64,000 bases of DNA from Fidelibacterota bacterium (GTDB lineage Bacteria; Fidelibacterota; Marinisomatia; SCGC-AAA003-L08; D37C17), in NCBI GenBank assembly GCA_014381415.1, contig JACNLQ010000056.1, positions 1-64,000 on the forward strand. The letters run 5' to 3'. Under the pieces are notes generated by a model, which was not told where the DNA came from, searched no databases, and saw only the letters and a program-made list of their open reading frames with translations. The first letter of the stretch is position 1. Each line of letters begins with the position of its first letter. A program made the position numbers and the translations under genes. Positions 8,076-15,638 of the stretch are shown piece by piece.

Positions 8076-8558
8076 CCCACGAAATACACGAAAAACAATA
8101 AAAGGTATTAATAGAAATTTTTATTAAACCGATTACTAATATTTATTATACAAATCTCTCATATTCTAATTTGGGATGATGCCCAAAGTTTACCAATAAA
8201 CCCAGGTTAATTCCTGAGGCATTTAAATAATTAAGCACTTGAGAGCGACGGTCATCAATTAAGTTAGAAACAGCTTTTATTTCTACAATAATTTTTTCAT
8301 AACATAAAAAATTCGGGACAAAAGTATATTTTAATTTTTGCCCCTTATATTTTAAACTTACCAATTTTTGGGACTTGACTGGTAATCCTTTGTTATTGAA
8401 TTCAACCTCCAAACATTCCTGATAAACCGATTCTAAAAACCCACACCCCATTTCCTTATAAACTTCAAAACAAGTTCCCATTATTTGATAACTCTCTTCT
8501 TTATAGACAATTTTGTTTTTCATTTTTTTATTTTCGATTTTTTCGTGTGTTTAGTGGG
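8076..8558. repeat. Inverted-repeat cassette carrying a GxxExxY gene, inserted between trpG and trpD
   Basis: The left arm CCCACGAAATACACGAAAAA (8076-8095) and the right arm, read on the minus strand, CCCACTAAACACACGAAAAA (8558-8539) agree at about 17 of 20 positions and point toward each other. They enclose the GxxExxY gene at 8146-8523. The right arm overlaps the 3' end of trpG, encoding its last residues, and the left arm overlaps the trpD ribosome-binding site. The borders therefore fit an insertion precisely between two operon genes. No transposase or target duplication is visible. Confidence 0.65.
8146..8523 (-). CDS. GxxExxY family protein, copy 1
   Basis: A 125-residue protein of the GxxExxY family (TIGR04256), whose biochemical function I do not know. 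Visible features are an N-terminal helix with VYKEMGCGFLESVYQECL (about 21-38, holding the G-E-Y motif), KYKGQKLKY, IIVEIKAV (nuclease-like E-x-K strand, about 75-82), QVLNYLNASG and the C-terminal LEYERFV. The E-x-K strand recalls PD-(D/E)XK nucleases, which is inference. It lies in the trp operon, in the same orientation, between trpG and trpD, and is flanked by inverted-repeat arms. It shares the fold pattern but only modest identity with the copy at 19.1 kb, so the two were probably acquired separately. Confidence 0.88.
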   Translation of the reverse strand: MKNKIVYKEESYQIMGTCFEVYKEMGCGFLESVYQECLEVEFNNKGLPVKSQKLVSLKYKGQKLKYTFVPNFLCYEKIIVEIKAVSNLIDDRRSQVLNYLNASGINLGLLVNFGHHPKLEYERFV

Positions 8559-9118
8559 CATTCTAAAAAATTTTCTACCATTTTCATTCCATGTTCTGTT
8601 ACTATGGACTCCGGGTGAAACTGGACCCCGTAAATGGGATGTTCTTTATGTTCCAATGCCATGATGAGTCCATTATTGGTATGGGCTGTAATTTTCAATT
8701 CATCAGGAAAGGTATCCTTTAATGCAACCAATGAATGATACCGCGTAGCTTCAAATGTTTCCGGTATTTCTCTAAAAATCGCCGAGCTACTGTGGGTGAT
8801 TTGTGAGGTCTTCCCATGTACTATTTCGTTAGCTCTATCCACATCTCCACCAAAGGCAACGGTGATTGCTTGATGACCCAAACAGATACCGAATATAGGA
8901 GTTGACTCTCCAAATTCTTTTACCAAATCAATAGACAGACCAGCATCCTCTGGCTTTCCAGGTCCTGGTGAAATAACAATGCGTTCGGGGTCCATATATT
9001 TGATTTCTTCCAGAGATATTTTGTCATTCCGGTGTACCTCAATATCAGGATTTAATGAGCCTATGTACTGCACCAAGTTGTATGTAAAAGAATCGTAGTT
9101 ATCGATGATTAGAATCAT
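8528..9118 (-). CDS. trpG: Anthranilate synthase component II (glutamine amidotransferase)
   Basis: Supplies ammonia from glutamine to TrpE; it may also serve p-aminobenzoate synthesis. The class I amidotransferase triad is clear: Cys79 in FGICLGHQAI, His168 and Glu170 in VQFHPES. Other motifs are DNYDSFTYNL (6-15) and SPGPGKPEDAG (50-60). The family normally ends soon after the ENFL helix; here the tail continues as ECPLNTRKNRK, and most of these codons (8558-8539) are the arm of the inverted repeat bordering the adjacent GxxExxY cassette. The C-terminus thus seems to have been rewritten by that insertion without harming the catalytic core. Confidence 0.96.
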   Translation of the reverse strand: MILIIDNYDSFTYNLVQYIGSLNPDIEVHRNDKISLEEIKYMDPERIVISPGPGKPEDAGLSIDLVKEFGESTPIFGICLGHQAITVAFGGDVDRANEIVHGKTSQITHSSSAIFREIPETFEATRYHSLVALKDTFPDELKITAHTNNGLIMALEHKEHPIYGVQFHPESIVTEHGMKMVENFLECPLNTRKNRK

Positions 9119-9160
9119 GTTAGTTTTTTTCCATTAGCTGTTAGCTATTGGTGCAATTGC

Positions 9161-9254
9161 CTATCATTCTCAGTGATAATGAAGAATCTCTATCCATTGA
9201 TTGATTGAGATTCTTCACTTCGTTTACTTTTGGCAAACTTATTCAGAATGACAG
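9161..9254. repeat. Imperfect inverted-repeat element between trpE and trpG
   Basis: The outer ends CTATCATTCT (9161-9170) and, reversed, CTGTCATTCT (9254-9245) match at nine of ten positions. An inner perfect 10-bp stem GAAGAATCTC/GAGATTCTTC (9181-9190 and 9207-9216) has a 16-base loop. This is a common style of intergenic palindrome in environmental genomes. It separates trpE from trpG by 166 bp, so it could alter the ratio of the two subunits; that is inference. Confidence 0.6.
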
Positions 9255-9284
9255 TATTTATTATAATTTTTCTAATTTCAATTT

Positions 9285-10748
9285 TCATACCAATCCATTT
9301 TCTGCCAAATCAATAGCTGAGTTGATAGCTTTAGCTTTATTCACTGTTTCTTCAAATTCTTTTTGAGGGTCAGAATCATGCACGATTCCTGCTCCGGATT
9401 GAAAATAAACCGTTCCATCTTTCATTACCATGGTGCGGATGGCTATGCAGGTGTTCATGTCACCTGTAAAATCAAAATAGCCAATGGCACCGGAATACAC
9501 ACCTCGTCGCGATGACTCTAAATCATGAATAATTTCCATTGCACGAATTTTTGGTGCACCGGTTAGAGTACCTGCAGGAAACCCGCTGTAGAGAGCATCA
9601 AATACATCTTTTCCCTCTCGCAATTTACCCCGTACATCGGAAACAATATGCATGACGTGGGAATAATATTCCACTACCATGAATTCTTTTAATACCACGG
9701 AATCAAATTCTGAAGACCGCCCTACATCATTTCTTCCTAGATCAACCAGCATCAAATGCTCAGCCCGTTCTTTTTCGTCTGCAAGCAAATCGTCTGCCAA
9801 CATTTTGTCTGCTTCATCATTTTCCCCACGTTGGCGTGTTCCGGCAATAGGACGAATTTCTATTTCATCATCTTCGACCTTTACCAATAATTCTGGAGAA
9901 GCACCTATAATGTCAAAATCATTTAATTTGAGATGAAACATGTAAGGGGAGGGGTTGATACTTCTCAATGCCCTGTACATTGTGAGCGGATCTACAGTTG
10001 TTTGTCGTTGAAAGCGTTGACTCAAAACCAGTTGAAATACATCACCAGCCATGATATGTTCTTTGGCTTTTTGCACTGCCTCCACAAATTCAATTTCGGT
10101 GTAATTAGAGTGCAGTTCAGATTGCTCCTGCCGTCCTGGAGTTTGATAATCAATATCGGTGTGAAGATCTTCACCCATTTCATCAATTCGTAAATTGGCA
10201 TTAGCATAGGCTTGTTCTAAATCCATGCCTTTTTCAATCTGAACATTACTGAATAAAATAATCTGATTTTGGAGATGATCAAAGGCAATCAATTCATGAA
10301 AAAGCATGAATAGAGCATCCGGGCATTGCAGTTCATCTTTTTTATAAATTGGGATATCTTCTACCCAAGTTATGCTTTCGTAACCCATAAATCCCACTAA
10401 ACCGCCTGTAAAATGGGGAATGTCCGATAATTTTGGAGCAGAGTATTTATTTTGAGTTTCTCTTAATTCAGAAAGAAAGGAAGAGGACTTTTCCCGCCAT
10501 TTTCCATCTTTCCAAATATGTGCTTTCTCATGTTCAGATTTTAAAATCATGCCAGGATTTCGACCAATAAATGAATACCTTCCGTACTGTTCACCTTTTT
10601 CCACAGACTCTAATATAAAAGCATATTCTGAATTTTTCATTAGTTTCATGTAAGCGGAAATGGGCGTCAGTAGGTCTGCCAATATCCTTTTATAAACGGG
10701 TATGGTTTTATACTGTGCTGCTAATTGTTGAAATGTGTTAAAATCCAT
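9285..10748 (-). CDS. trpE: Anthranilate synthase component I
   Basis: Makes anthranilate from chorismate with TrpG. It is 487 residues. An N-terminal regulatory segment LESVEKGEQYGRYSF (46-60) corresponds to the Trp feedback site. The chorismate-binding domain shows FQLVLSQRF, NPSPYMFHL, GASPELLV, IAGTRQRG, LMLVDLGRNDVGR, FPAGTLTGAPKIRAM and GAIGYFDFTGDMN. These favour TrpE over PabB. It is separated from trpG by 166 bp with an inverted repeat. Only 68 bp separate it from the upstream cation-exporter gene; I see no leader peptide with Trp codons, so classical attenuation is not supported here. Confidence 0.96.
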   Translation of the reverse strand: MDFNTFQQLAAQYKTIPVYKRILADLLTPISAYMKLMKNSEYAFILESVEKGEQYGRYSFIGRNPGMILKSEHEKAHIWKDGKWREKSSSFLSELRETQNKYSAPKLSDIPHFTGGLVGFMGYESITWVEDIPIYKKDELQCPDALFMLFHELIAFDHLQNQIILFSNVQIEKGMDLEQAYANANLRIDEMGEDLHTDIDYQTPGRQEQSELHSNYTEIEFVEAVQKAKEHIMAGDVFQLVLSQRFQRQTTVDPLTMYRALRSINPSPYMFHLKLNDFDIIGASPELLVKVEDDEIEIRPIAGTRQRGENDEADKMLADDLLADEKERAEHLMLVDLGRNDVGRSSEFDSVVLKEFMVVEYYSHVMHIVSDVRGKLREGKDVFDALYSGFPAGTLTGAPKIRAMEIIHDLESSRRGVYSGAIGYFDFTGDMNTCIAIRTMVMKDGTVYFQSGAGIVHDSDPQKEFEETVNKAKAINSAIDLAENGLV

Positions 10749-10816
10749 TTGATCTGTGGGTAAAAATTAGATAGAGGAATTTGAAACCGAAACAAATAAT
10801 TAATAGATAACAAAGT

Positions 10817-11713
10817 TTACCTACAATTTTTATCATTTGGGAAGTCATGAGGTTCAATTTGCAGAGTGGTATGTTTGATTTCGAATTTTTCAGCCAGCAT
10901 ATCTTGAGTATTTTTTAAACATTGGTCCCAATGGTTGGTATCAGTACATTTTTCAGTAATTATAAGATGTGCGCTGAGCGCGGGTTCATTCTGCCCAATT
11001 GACCAGATATGCAAATCGTGAACATCGGTTACATGGCCAAGGTTTTTCAGGGCATCCAGAATTTGCTGATAATTGAGATGTTCTGGCACTGAATCAATGA
11101 GCATTCTAACACTATCAAGGATCATTTTCCAAGTACCGGATAGAATTAATATCACAATGACCAGGCTTGCCACACTATCAATCCAATAGATGCCCCATAA
11201 CCAGATGAGTATTCCCGATATAATAGCCCCAACCGAACCTAGGGCATCAAAGATAAGATGGAGATATGCACCTTTAATATTAATATTGGTGGACTTCTGA
11301 CTTTTCAGCATTCTTGCACTTATGAGGTTGGCTAGTAATCCTAAAATGGCAATGACGAGCATGGGGAATGCCAATACGGGTTGGGGTTGTTGGATGCGTT
11401 CAATAGCTTCCCAAATAATAAAACAACAGATAGCAACCAAGGATGCACCATTAATAAATGCACCTAATATTTCAGTTTTGAGGTAGCCATAAGTCCGGCG
11501 GTTATCGGGGGGGCGATCTGCCAAACGGGATACTATGATGGCTAATCCTAAAGCCCCCACATCGGTAAGCATATGCCCTGCGTCAGAAAGCAATGCCAAA
11601 CTGCCAGTATAAAACCCACCAATTATTTCAATTATAAGAAATACAAAATTTATCCCAAATGCCCACCATAAATTTGTTAGGTTGGTAAATGTATGGGAAT
11701 GGTGGTGGCTCAA
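10817..11713 (-). CDS. Cation diffusion facilitator (CzcD/ZitB-like zinc exporter)
   Basis: Inner-membrane metal/proton antiporter, probably exporting Zn or similar divalent ions. The 298-residue protein has a His-rich N-terminus (HHHSH), six hydrophobic segments, the transport-site HxxxD in SDAGHMLTD (His47, Asp51), a second HxxxD in HLIFD on the fifth segment, and a C-terminal cytoplasmic domain with HVTDVHDLHIWSIG. Its ATG overlaps the chorismate mutase stop by 4 bp and trpE follows 68 bp downstream, so it is embedded in the aromatic operon with no obvious metabolic link. Metal specificity is not decided by the sequence. Confidence 0.93.
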   Translation of the reverse strand: MSHHHSHTFTNLTNLWWAFGINFVFLIIEIIGGFYTGSLALLSDAGHMLTDVGALGLAIIVSRLADRPPDNRRTYGYLKTEILGAFINGASLVAICCFIIWEAIERIQQPQPVLAFPMLVIAILGLLANLISARMLKSQKSTNINIKGAYLHLIFDALGSVGAIISGILIWLWGIYWIDSVASLVIVILILSGTWKMILDSVRMLIDSVPEHLNYQQILDALKNLGHVTDVHDLHIWSIGQNEPALSAHLIITEKCTDTNHWDQCLKNTQDMLAEKFEIKHTTLQIEPHDFPNDKNCR

Positions 11714-11970
11714 CGCTGGATTTGCTTGGAAGATTTGAAAACAGCCGTAAAAATACGAATAAGCTGTTCTTCGGATAAATTTTGACCGGCTTGCTGCGTA
11801 AGGCGGTCTATGATTTCTTGTTCTCTTCCCTTATCTTCAACGGGAATATCTAATTTTTCTTTGAGTTTGCCAACTTCTTTAGAAACCCCCATACGCTCCT
11901 TCAAGAGTAGGATAATTTCTTCATCTAGTTGATCTATTTGCTCTCTGAGTTCAAGTATGCGCTTATCCAT
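11710..11970 (-). CDS. aroQ: Chorismate mutase, AroQ type
   Basis: Rearranges chorismate to prephenate. It is an 86-residue all-helical monofunctional AroQ protein. Catalytic residues are recognisable against E. coli numbering shifted by two: Arg9, Arg26, Lys37, Arg49 and Glu50, with a Gln near the C-terminus (83 or 85). It supplies the activity missing from the unfused prephenate dehydratase and TyrA encoded 7-9 kb away in the same orientation. First gene of the segment that leads through the CDF exporter into trpE; it overlaps the exporter gene by ATGA. Confidence 0.9.
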   Translation of the reverse strand: MDKRILELREQIDQLDEEIILLLKERMGVSKEVGKLKEKLDIPVEDKGREQEIIDRLTQQAGQNLSEEQLIRIFTAVFKSSKQIQR

Positions 11971-12027
11971 GATATTATAAATTAGGGAAGATCTTGTAGA
12001 ATTGGAAAACTATTTTGTATGAATATC

Positions 12028-12054
12028 TGTGCCATAGATTTAAGCTGTGGCACA
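12028..12054. repeat. 27-bp palindrome, TGTGCCA family, copy 1
   Basis: The arms TGTGCCATAG (12028-12037) and CTGTGGCACA (12045-12054) are inverted with one mismatch around a 7-base spacer. Related palindromes occur at 46229-46277 and 52979-53005. It lies in the gap between chorismate mutase and the upstream ferredoxin-type gene. Confidence 0.65.
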
Positions 12055-12068
12055 ATTAAAACTAATAT

Positions 12069-13373
12069 TCACTTCAATTTTTCTATTAACTTCTTGGGTC
12101 CCTCATGCTGGGGGTTTATTTTCTGTGCTTCCAGGGCATGTTCACGAGCAAGTTCAATATCTCCAATTTCCAGATACATTTCAGCCAAGCATAAATGAAA
12201 TCGTCCAATGGGTTTGGGGTACATAGTCACAGCCCTTTCTAAATGAGAAATAGCTGAGAAATATTGATGTTTTTCAAATTGATCCAATCCCTGCCAGATA
12301 GAAAACTTTACCACTCCATGCCAGACAAATATTATCAACAATAACCCAATGATGAAGTTTTTCCTTTTTGACTTTTTCTCGCCCAAGTTGACGGGTAAAC
12401 GTGCAGATGAAGAAGTAAAAAAATATATCCCCGAAATGGCAGCTATTCCAAAGGATAGAAAATGTCCCATTCCATATAAGCCATCTATGGAATAACCAAA
12501 TGCTAATACCAGCGGAAGTAGAAGAAAATCTCGAGCATGAACGGACTGGAATCTATCAGAAATTACAGGCAGGGCAAACATCTCCCTGTTTAATCCATAA
12601 TGTTTAAACTGAAAGTTTTCTTTTAATGGATTTTCCCATTTATAGGATAAAGCTGAAGATGGACAACCCTCAGTGCAAATCATACAAGAGGTGCAATTGG
12701 TATTGGTAACTTTTCCGTAATTATTTATTTCATAACTTACATCAATTCCAATGGGACATTCAGATGTACAATTTCCACATTGAGTGCATCCTCCTGTATA
12801 TCTTACCTTAAACATTGCCAGGGAATTGGGTAGTTTTAAAAATGCACCCCAAGGGCAGAGGTAACGGCAAAAGCCTTTCCGGCCTAGAAAATAAACTATG
12901 AGAAATCCATCAACAACAAAAGTGAGGGTGCCAATTACAAATCCCGGTAGAAACGCCCAAATTTCTGGCATGCCCAGGTTAAGAATAATTCCTTCCCAGG
13001 GTGAATCAAGAGCCGAGGCAAGATTGGGAGCAAGATAAAAATTTAATAAAACAAAAAGGGGCAAAATAGTTACAAGGCTTGAATTTATTGTTTTAGGAGT
13101 AATCCCCATTTTCTGCAGTAGCCACCAAGCCAGCTCCTGAACCGCTCCAAAGTGACACGCCCATCCACAGAAAAAACGACCAAATATGAGAGTGGTGACA
13201 AATGCCAGGATAACCAATACTACACCCGCATTTATAATGCCATATTTGATAAAAGCATGGAAAAATTCTTGAAAATCAAGGCTGCCAATTATTTCATCCC
13301 CAAAATAATAAATATGGGCAAGAATCAAGAGGTGGATTCCCACCAGAGAAGAAATACGCAGTTTTTGAATCAT
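12069..13373 (-). CDS. NapH/CcoG-like polyferredoxin membrane protein with C-terminal TPR
   Basis: Predicted membrane electron-transfer protein. Several hydrophobic segments carry two membrane-proximal cysteine motifs, FFCGWACHFG and GFCRYLCPWG, as in NapH, NosR and CcoG relatives. They are followed by two 4Fe-4S ferredoxin clusters, CTQCGNCTSECP and CTSCMICTEGCP. After further membrane helices the C-terminal roughly 70 residues form TPR-like helices (AISHLERAVTMYPKP and LEIGDIELAREHALEAQ). I do not know the partner. It stands between the FG-GAP protein and chorismate mutase genes with about 200 and 100 bp gaps, so it may be independently transcribed. The TPR tail is an unusual addition. Confidence 0.82.
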   Translation of the reverse strand: MIQKLRISSLVGIHLLILAHIYYFGDEIIGSLDFQEFFHAFIKYGIINAGVVLVILAFVTTLIFGRFFCGWACHFGAVQELAWWLLQKMGITPKTINSSLVTILPLFVLLNFYLAPNLASALDSPWEGIILNLGMPEIWAFLPGFVIGTLTFVVDGFLIVYFLGRKGFCRYLCPWGAFLKLPNSLAMFKVRYTGGCTQCGNCTSECPIGIDVSYEINNYGKVTNTNCTSCMICTEGCPSSALSYKWENPLKENFQFKHYGLNREMFALPVISDRFQSVHARDFLLLPLVLAFGYSIDGLYGMGHFLSFGIAAISGIYFFTSSSARLPVNLGEKKSKRKNFIIGLLLIIFVWHGVVKFSIWQGLDQFEKHQYFSAISHLERAVTMYPKPIGRFHLCLAEMYLEIGDIELAREHALEAQKINPQHEGPKKLIEKLK

Positions 13374-13394
13374 GTCAGTGCTAATTAATTTACT

Positions 13395-13420
13395 AACCGC
13401 TGAGGCACGATGACACGGGA
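13395..13420. repeat. Solo repeat arm of the CCAC/ACAC type
   Basis: The stretch beginning AACCGCTGAGGCACGATGAC and ending CACGGGA has the same GCTGAGGCAC/ACACGG wording as the left arm between trpB and trpA. No convincing partner arm is seen within the 198-bp gap, so it is called a solo arm at modest confidence. Confidence 0.4.
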
Positions 13421-13533
13421 ATTAATTTGAGCGAATATTGAATAATTAACGGAATTCGGGGAGGGGAGATGGGGGTTCGGGGCTCCATTTGATTTAAGAA
13501 TAGAGATTAACGATTTTTGATTTTAGAAGTAAT

Positions 13534-13566
13534 CCCAGCACCCAGCACCCAGCACCCAGTACCCAG
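13534..13566. repeat. 7-bp tandem repeat, CCCAGCA, about 4.7 copies
   Basis: Three perfect CCCAGCA units (13534-13554), one CCCAGTA, and a partial CCCAG end five bases before the stop of the FG-GAP protein gene. Non-coding; length variation would not alter a protein. Confidence 0.85.
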
Positions 13567-13571
13567 AAAAA

Positions 13572-15530
13572 TTATGCCAGAATGAAATTAACCAGACGGA
13601 CTACATCCAGGATATTGAGGATGGAATCGAAATTCATATCTCCAGCCCATAATATTTCCTGTTCAGGAGAATCACCTCCCAAAACAAAGTTTACAGAAAT
13701 GATTATATCAAGGACATCTACAACTTCATCATTATTGAGATCACCTTTTCTCCCAACAAAACCAAGGTCTTCTACAAAATAATAAGTCATATCTGAATCA
13801 ATAGGACCGTCAATATAGGTCACTTTTCTCTGATTGGTTTCAGGGTCTCTGCTAGGCCAATAAATGGTCATTCCCTGGGCAGACAAATGGGTGTTCATAC
13901 CAAAATGGAGTTGGAGAGGTTCCATATTGCCATGTCCCTTTCCCCCAATAATTTCACGCATGATATCCTGATCAGCAAGATGGAGAACCACCCGAGCGCC
14001 AATAGCAGATCGATTTGATTGGGTTGACCATCCTCCATTTGAAATATTGGATTTACTACCCTCCAATTTAAGTTTCAGCCAATGATTTCCAGAATAAGAA
14101 GAATCCTCTGAAACATTTTTATAGAGCAGACTGGTAAACTTAGCTCCTGGAGGACCATTGGTCATTTTCAGTCCTGCACCAAAAACATCCAACCAGCCAT
14201 CTCCGTTTATATCCCCTGAAATGACATCCTGTGTTGCAGATAAAAACTGAGGACTGGAAGTATTATCCCATTCGCCATTTCCTAAATTAATAAACACATC
14301 ATCAGGATTGCGGATGTTGGAAGTCCATATATCCAGTAATCCATCATTATTATAATCACCCCAGCTTAAACCATTACTGAGGGTATCTGATTCGAGGTTT
14401 TGTACATCTGCAACATTGGTAAAATCATAATCATCATTATTGTATAATCGGTTAACTCCCCAGTTTGCTAGATAGAGGTCCAAATCCTGATCATTATCAT
14501 AGTCACCCCAAGCTGCTCCATACCCCATGCTACCAATAGGGTCCACGTCAGGGTCAGAAATTCCTAGCTCAACTGCTTTCTCAATAAAAAATGGTTCAGG
14601 GTTAGAATTATACACAACATTTCCGGAACTTCCCGTTAAAGTTTGATTTTCAAAAAACCAATTATACCCATATTTTCTACCCACATATACATCCTGATCA
14701 CCATCATTGTCATAATCTGCAATGGCTATGATGCGGCTGGCACTAATGTCAGCATAATCACGATAGTAAGTATAAGCTTGTTCAAACAGAGGGGCACCAT
14801 TATTATCTATTCCCTCATTTAGATACAAGATAAATTGATCATCATTTTCTTCTTGAATTGCTAAAAGGTCAAGGTCTCCGTCTAAATCAGCATCTATTAA
14901 TCCCAAGCTATGAAGGAAGGGCAATTCAATAGAGGGTCTAAACTCATGTGTTAAAAATAAGTTGTTCCCATCATTTAAAAGCATGACATGGGGAAGTGAT
15001 ATAGGATCCCCATCAAATCTACACTGATTAAAACTCCAATCACATTCGGGATCATCATTGCACTCATCTTCATCTTCATAATCCCCACAATCATGACTGG
15101 GATTCGTTTCTGACATAAACCTCCATTTAAGAATATCCTGGTAGCCATTATTATCTAAATCACCTGCAATTACTCCTCTACAACCAGAATTATCTATATT
15201 GTATTCTGTGGTCATATCTCTGAATTCCGTACCCAGATTTTCATAATAATATGAGTCTGCATATCCATAATATAAATCCAGATCACCATCTAGATCAAAA
15301 TCGCATAAGACCGACCCTTTGGCTTTCATTTTATTATAATCAGGATTGTCTTCATGAATATAAGCGCTGAAAAGTCCACTGCTCATATCTTGGGGCTCTC
15401 CCTCCGGGAAGAAATCCGGTCGATTGCTATTGGTCACTACAAAATAGACTTCTACTGCCAGGAGCACTGCTCCTGTTAGAAGTCCAATTATAAATACCGC
15501 ACGGATATAGGTAATTATTTTCGTAATCAT
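13572..15530 (-). CDS. Secreted FG-GAP/VCBS repeat protein with ASPIC/UnbV-like region and C-terminal dockerin
   Basis: An exported 652-residue protein of unknown role. An N-terminal hydrophobic helix (about 6-32) acts as signal or anchor. The body holds many Ca-binding FG-GAP/VCBS repeats with DxDxDGDxD-style loops (for example DLDGDLDLYYG, DYDNDGDQDVYVG, DINGDGWLDVFG), forming a beta-propeller. A region resembling ASPIC/UnbV (IGARVVLHLADQ, GGKGHGNMEPLQLHFGM) follows. The last roughly 60 residues are a type I dockerin with two Ca loops (KGDLNNDEVVDVLDII and AGDMNFDSILNILDVV). There is no YPNPFNP sorting domain, unlike the secreted proteins at 56-62 kb. It sits between menE and the polyferredoxin gene without close coupling. 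Confidence 0.85.
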   Translation of the reverse strand: MITKIITYIRAVFIIGLLTGAVLLAVEVYFVVTNSNRPDFFPEGEPQDMSSGLFSAYIHEDNPDYNKMKAKGSVLCDFDLDGDLDLYYGYADSYYYENLGTEFRDMTTEYNIDNSGCRGVIAGDLDNNGYQDILKWRFMSETNPSHDCGDYEDEDECNDDPECDWSFNQCRFDGDPISLPHVMLLNDGNNLFLTHEFRPSIELPFLHSLGLIDADLDGDLDLLAIQEENDDQFILYLNEGIDNNGAPLFEQAYTYYRDYADISASRIIAIADYDNDGDQDVYVGRKYGYNWFFENQTLTGSSGNVVYNSNPEPFFIEKAVELGISDPDVDPIGSMGYGAAWGDYDNDQDLDLYLANWGVNRLYNNDDYDFTNVADVQNLESDTLSNGLSWGDYNNDGLLDIWTSNIRNPDDVFINLGNGEWDNTSSPQFLSATQDVISGDINGDGWLDVFGAGLKMTNGPPGAKFTSLLYKNVSEDSSYSGNHWLKLKLEGSKSNISNGGWSTQSNRSAIGARVVLHLADQDIMREIIGGKGHGNMEPLQLHFGMNTHLSAQGMTIYWPSRDPETNQRKVTYIDGPIDSDMTYYFVEDLGFVGRKGDLNNDEVVDVLDIIISVNFVLGGDSPEQEILWAGDMNFDSILNILDVVRLVNFILA

Positions 15531-15638
15531 TCATAGAAATTACCGCAGGTTTTCATATCTCACAAAGGGTACTGTGCAACAAGATGTTACAGAGAGGCTC
15601 GTTTAAAAGGATGCTTAGAAAGATAGATTATTTCCTGA

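Noticed and set aside
8146..8523. Toxin or restriction enzyme role for the GxxExxY proteins.
   Set aside because: No antitoxin or methylase partner is adjacent and the E-x-K strand alone does not prove nuclease activity.
10749..10816. trp attenuator or leader peptide upstream of trpE.
   Set aside because: Only 68 bp, no run of Trp codons and no terminator-type hairpin seen.
13572..15530. Cellulosome component because of the dockerin.
   Set aside because: No cohesin or glycoside hydrolase in the window; dockerins are also common in non-cellulosomal secreted proteins of this group.
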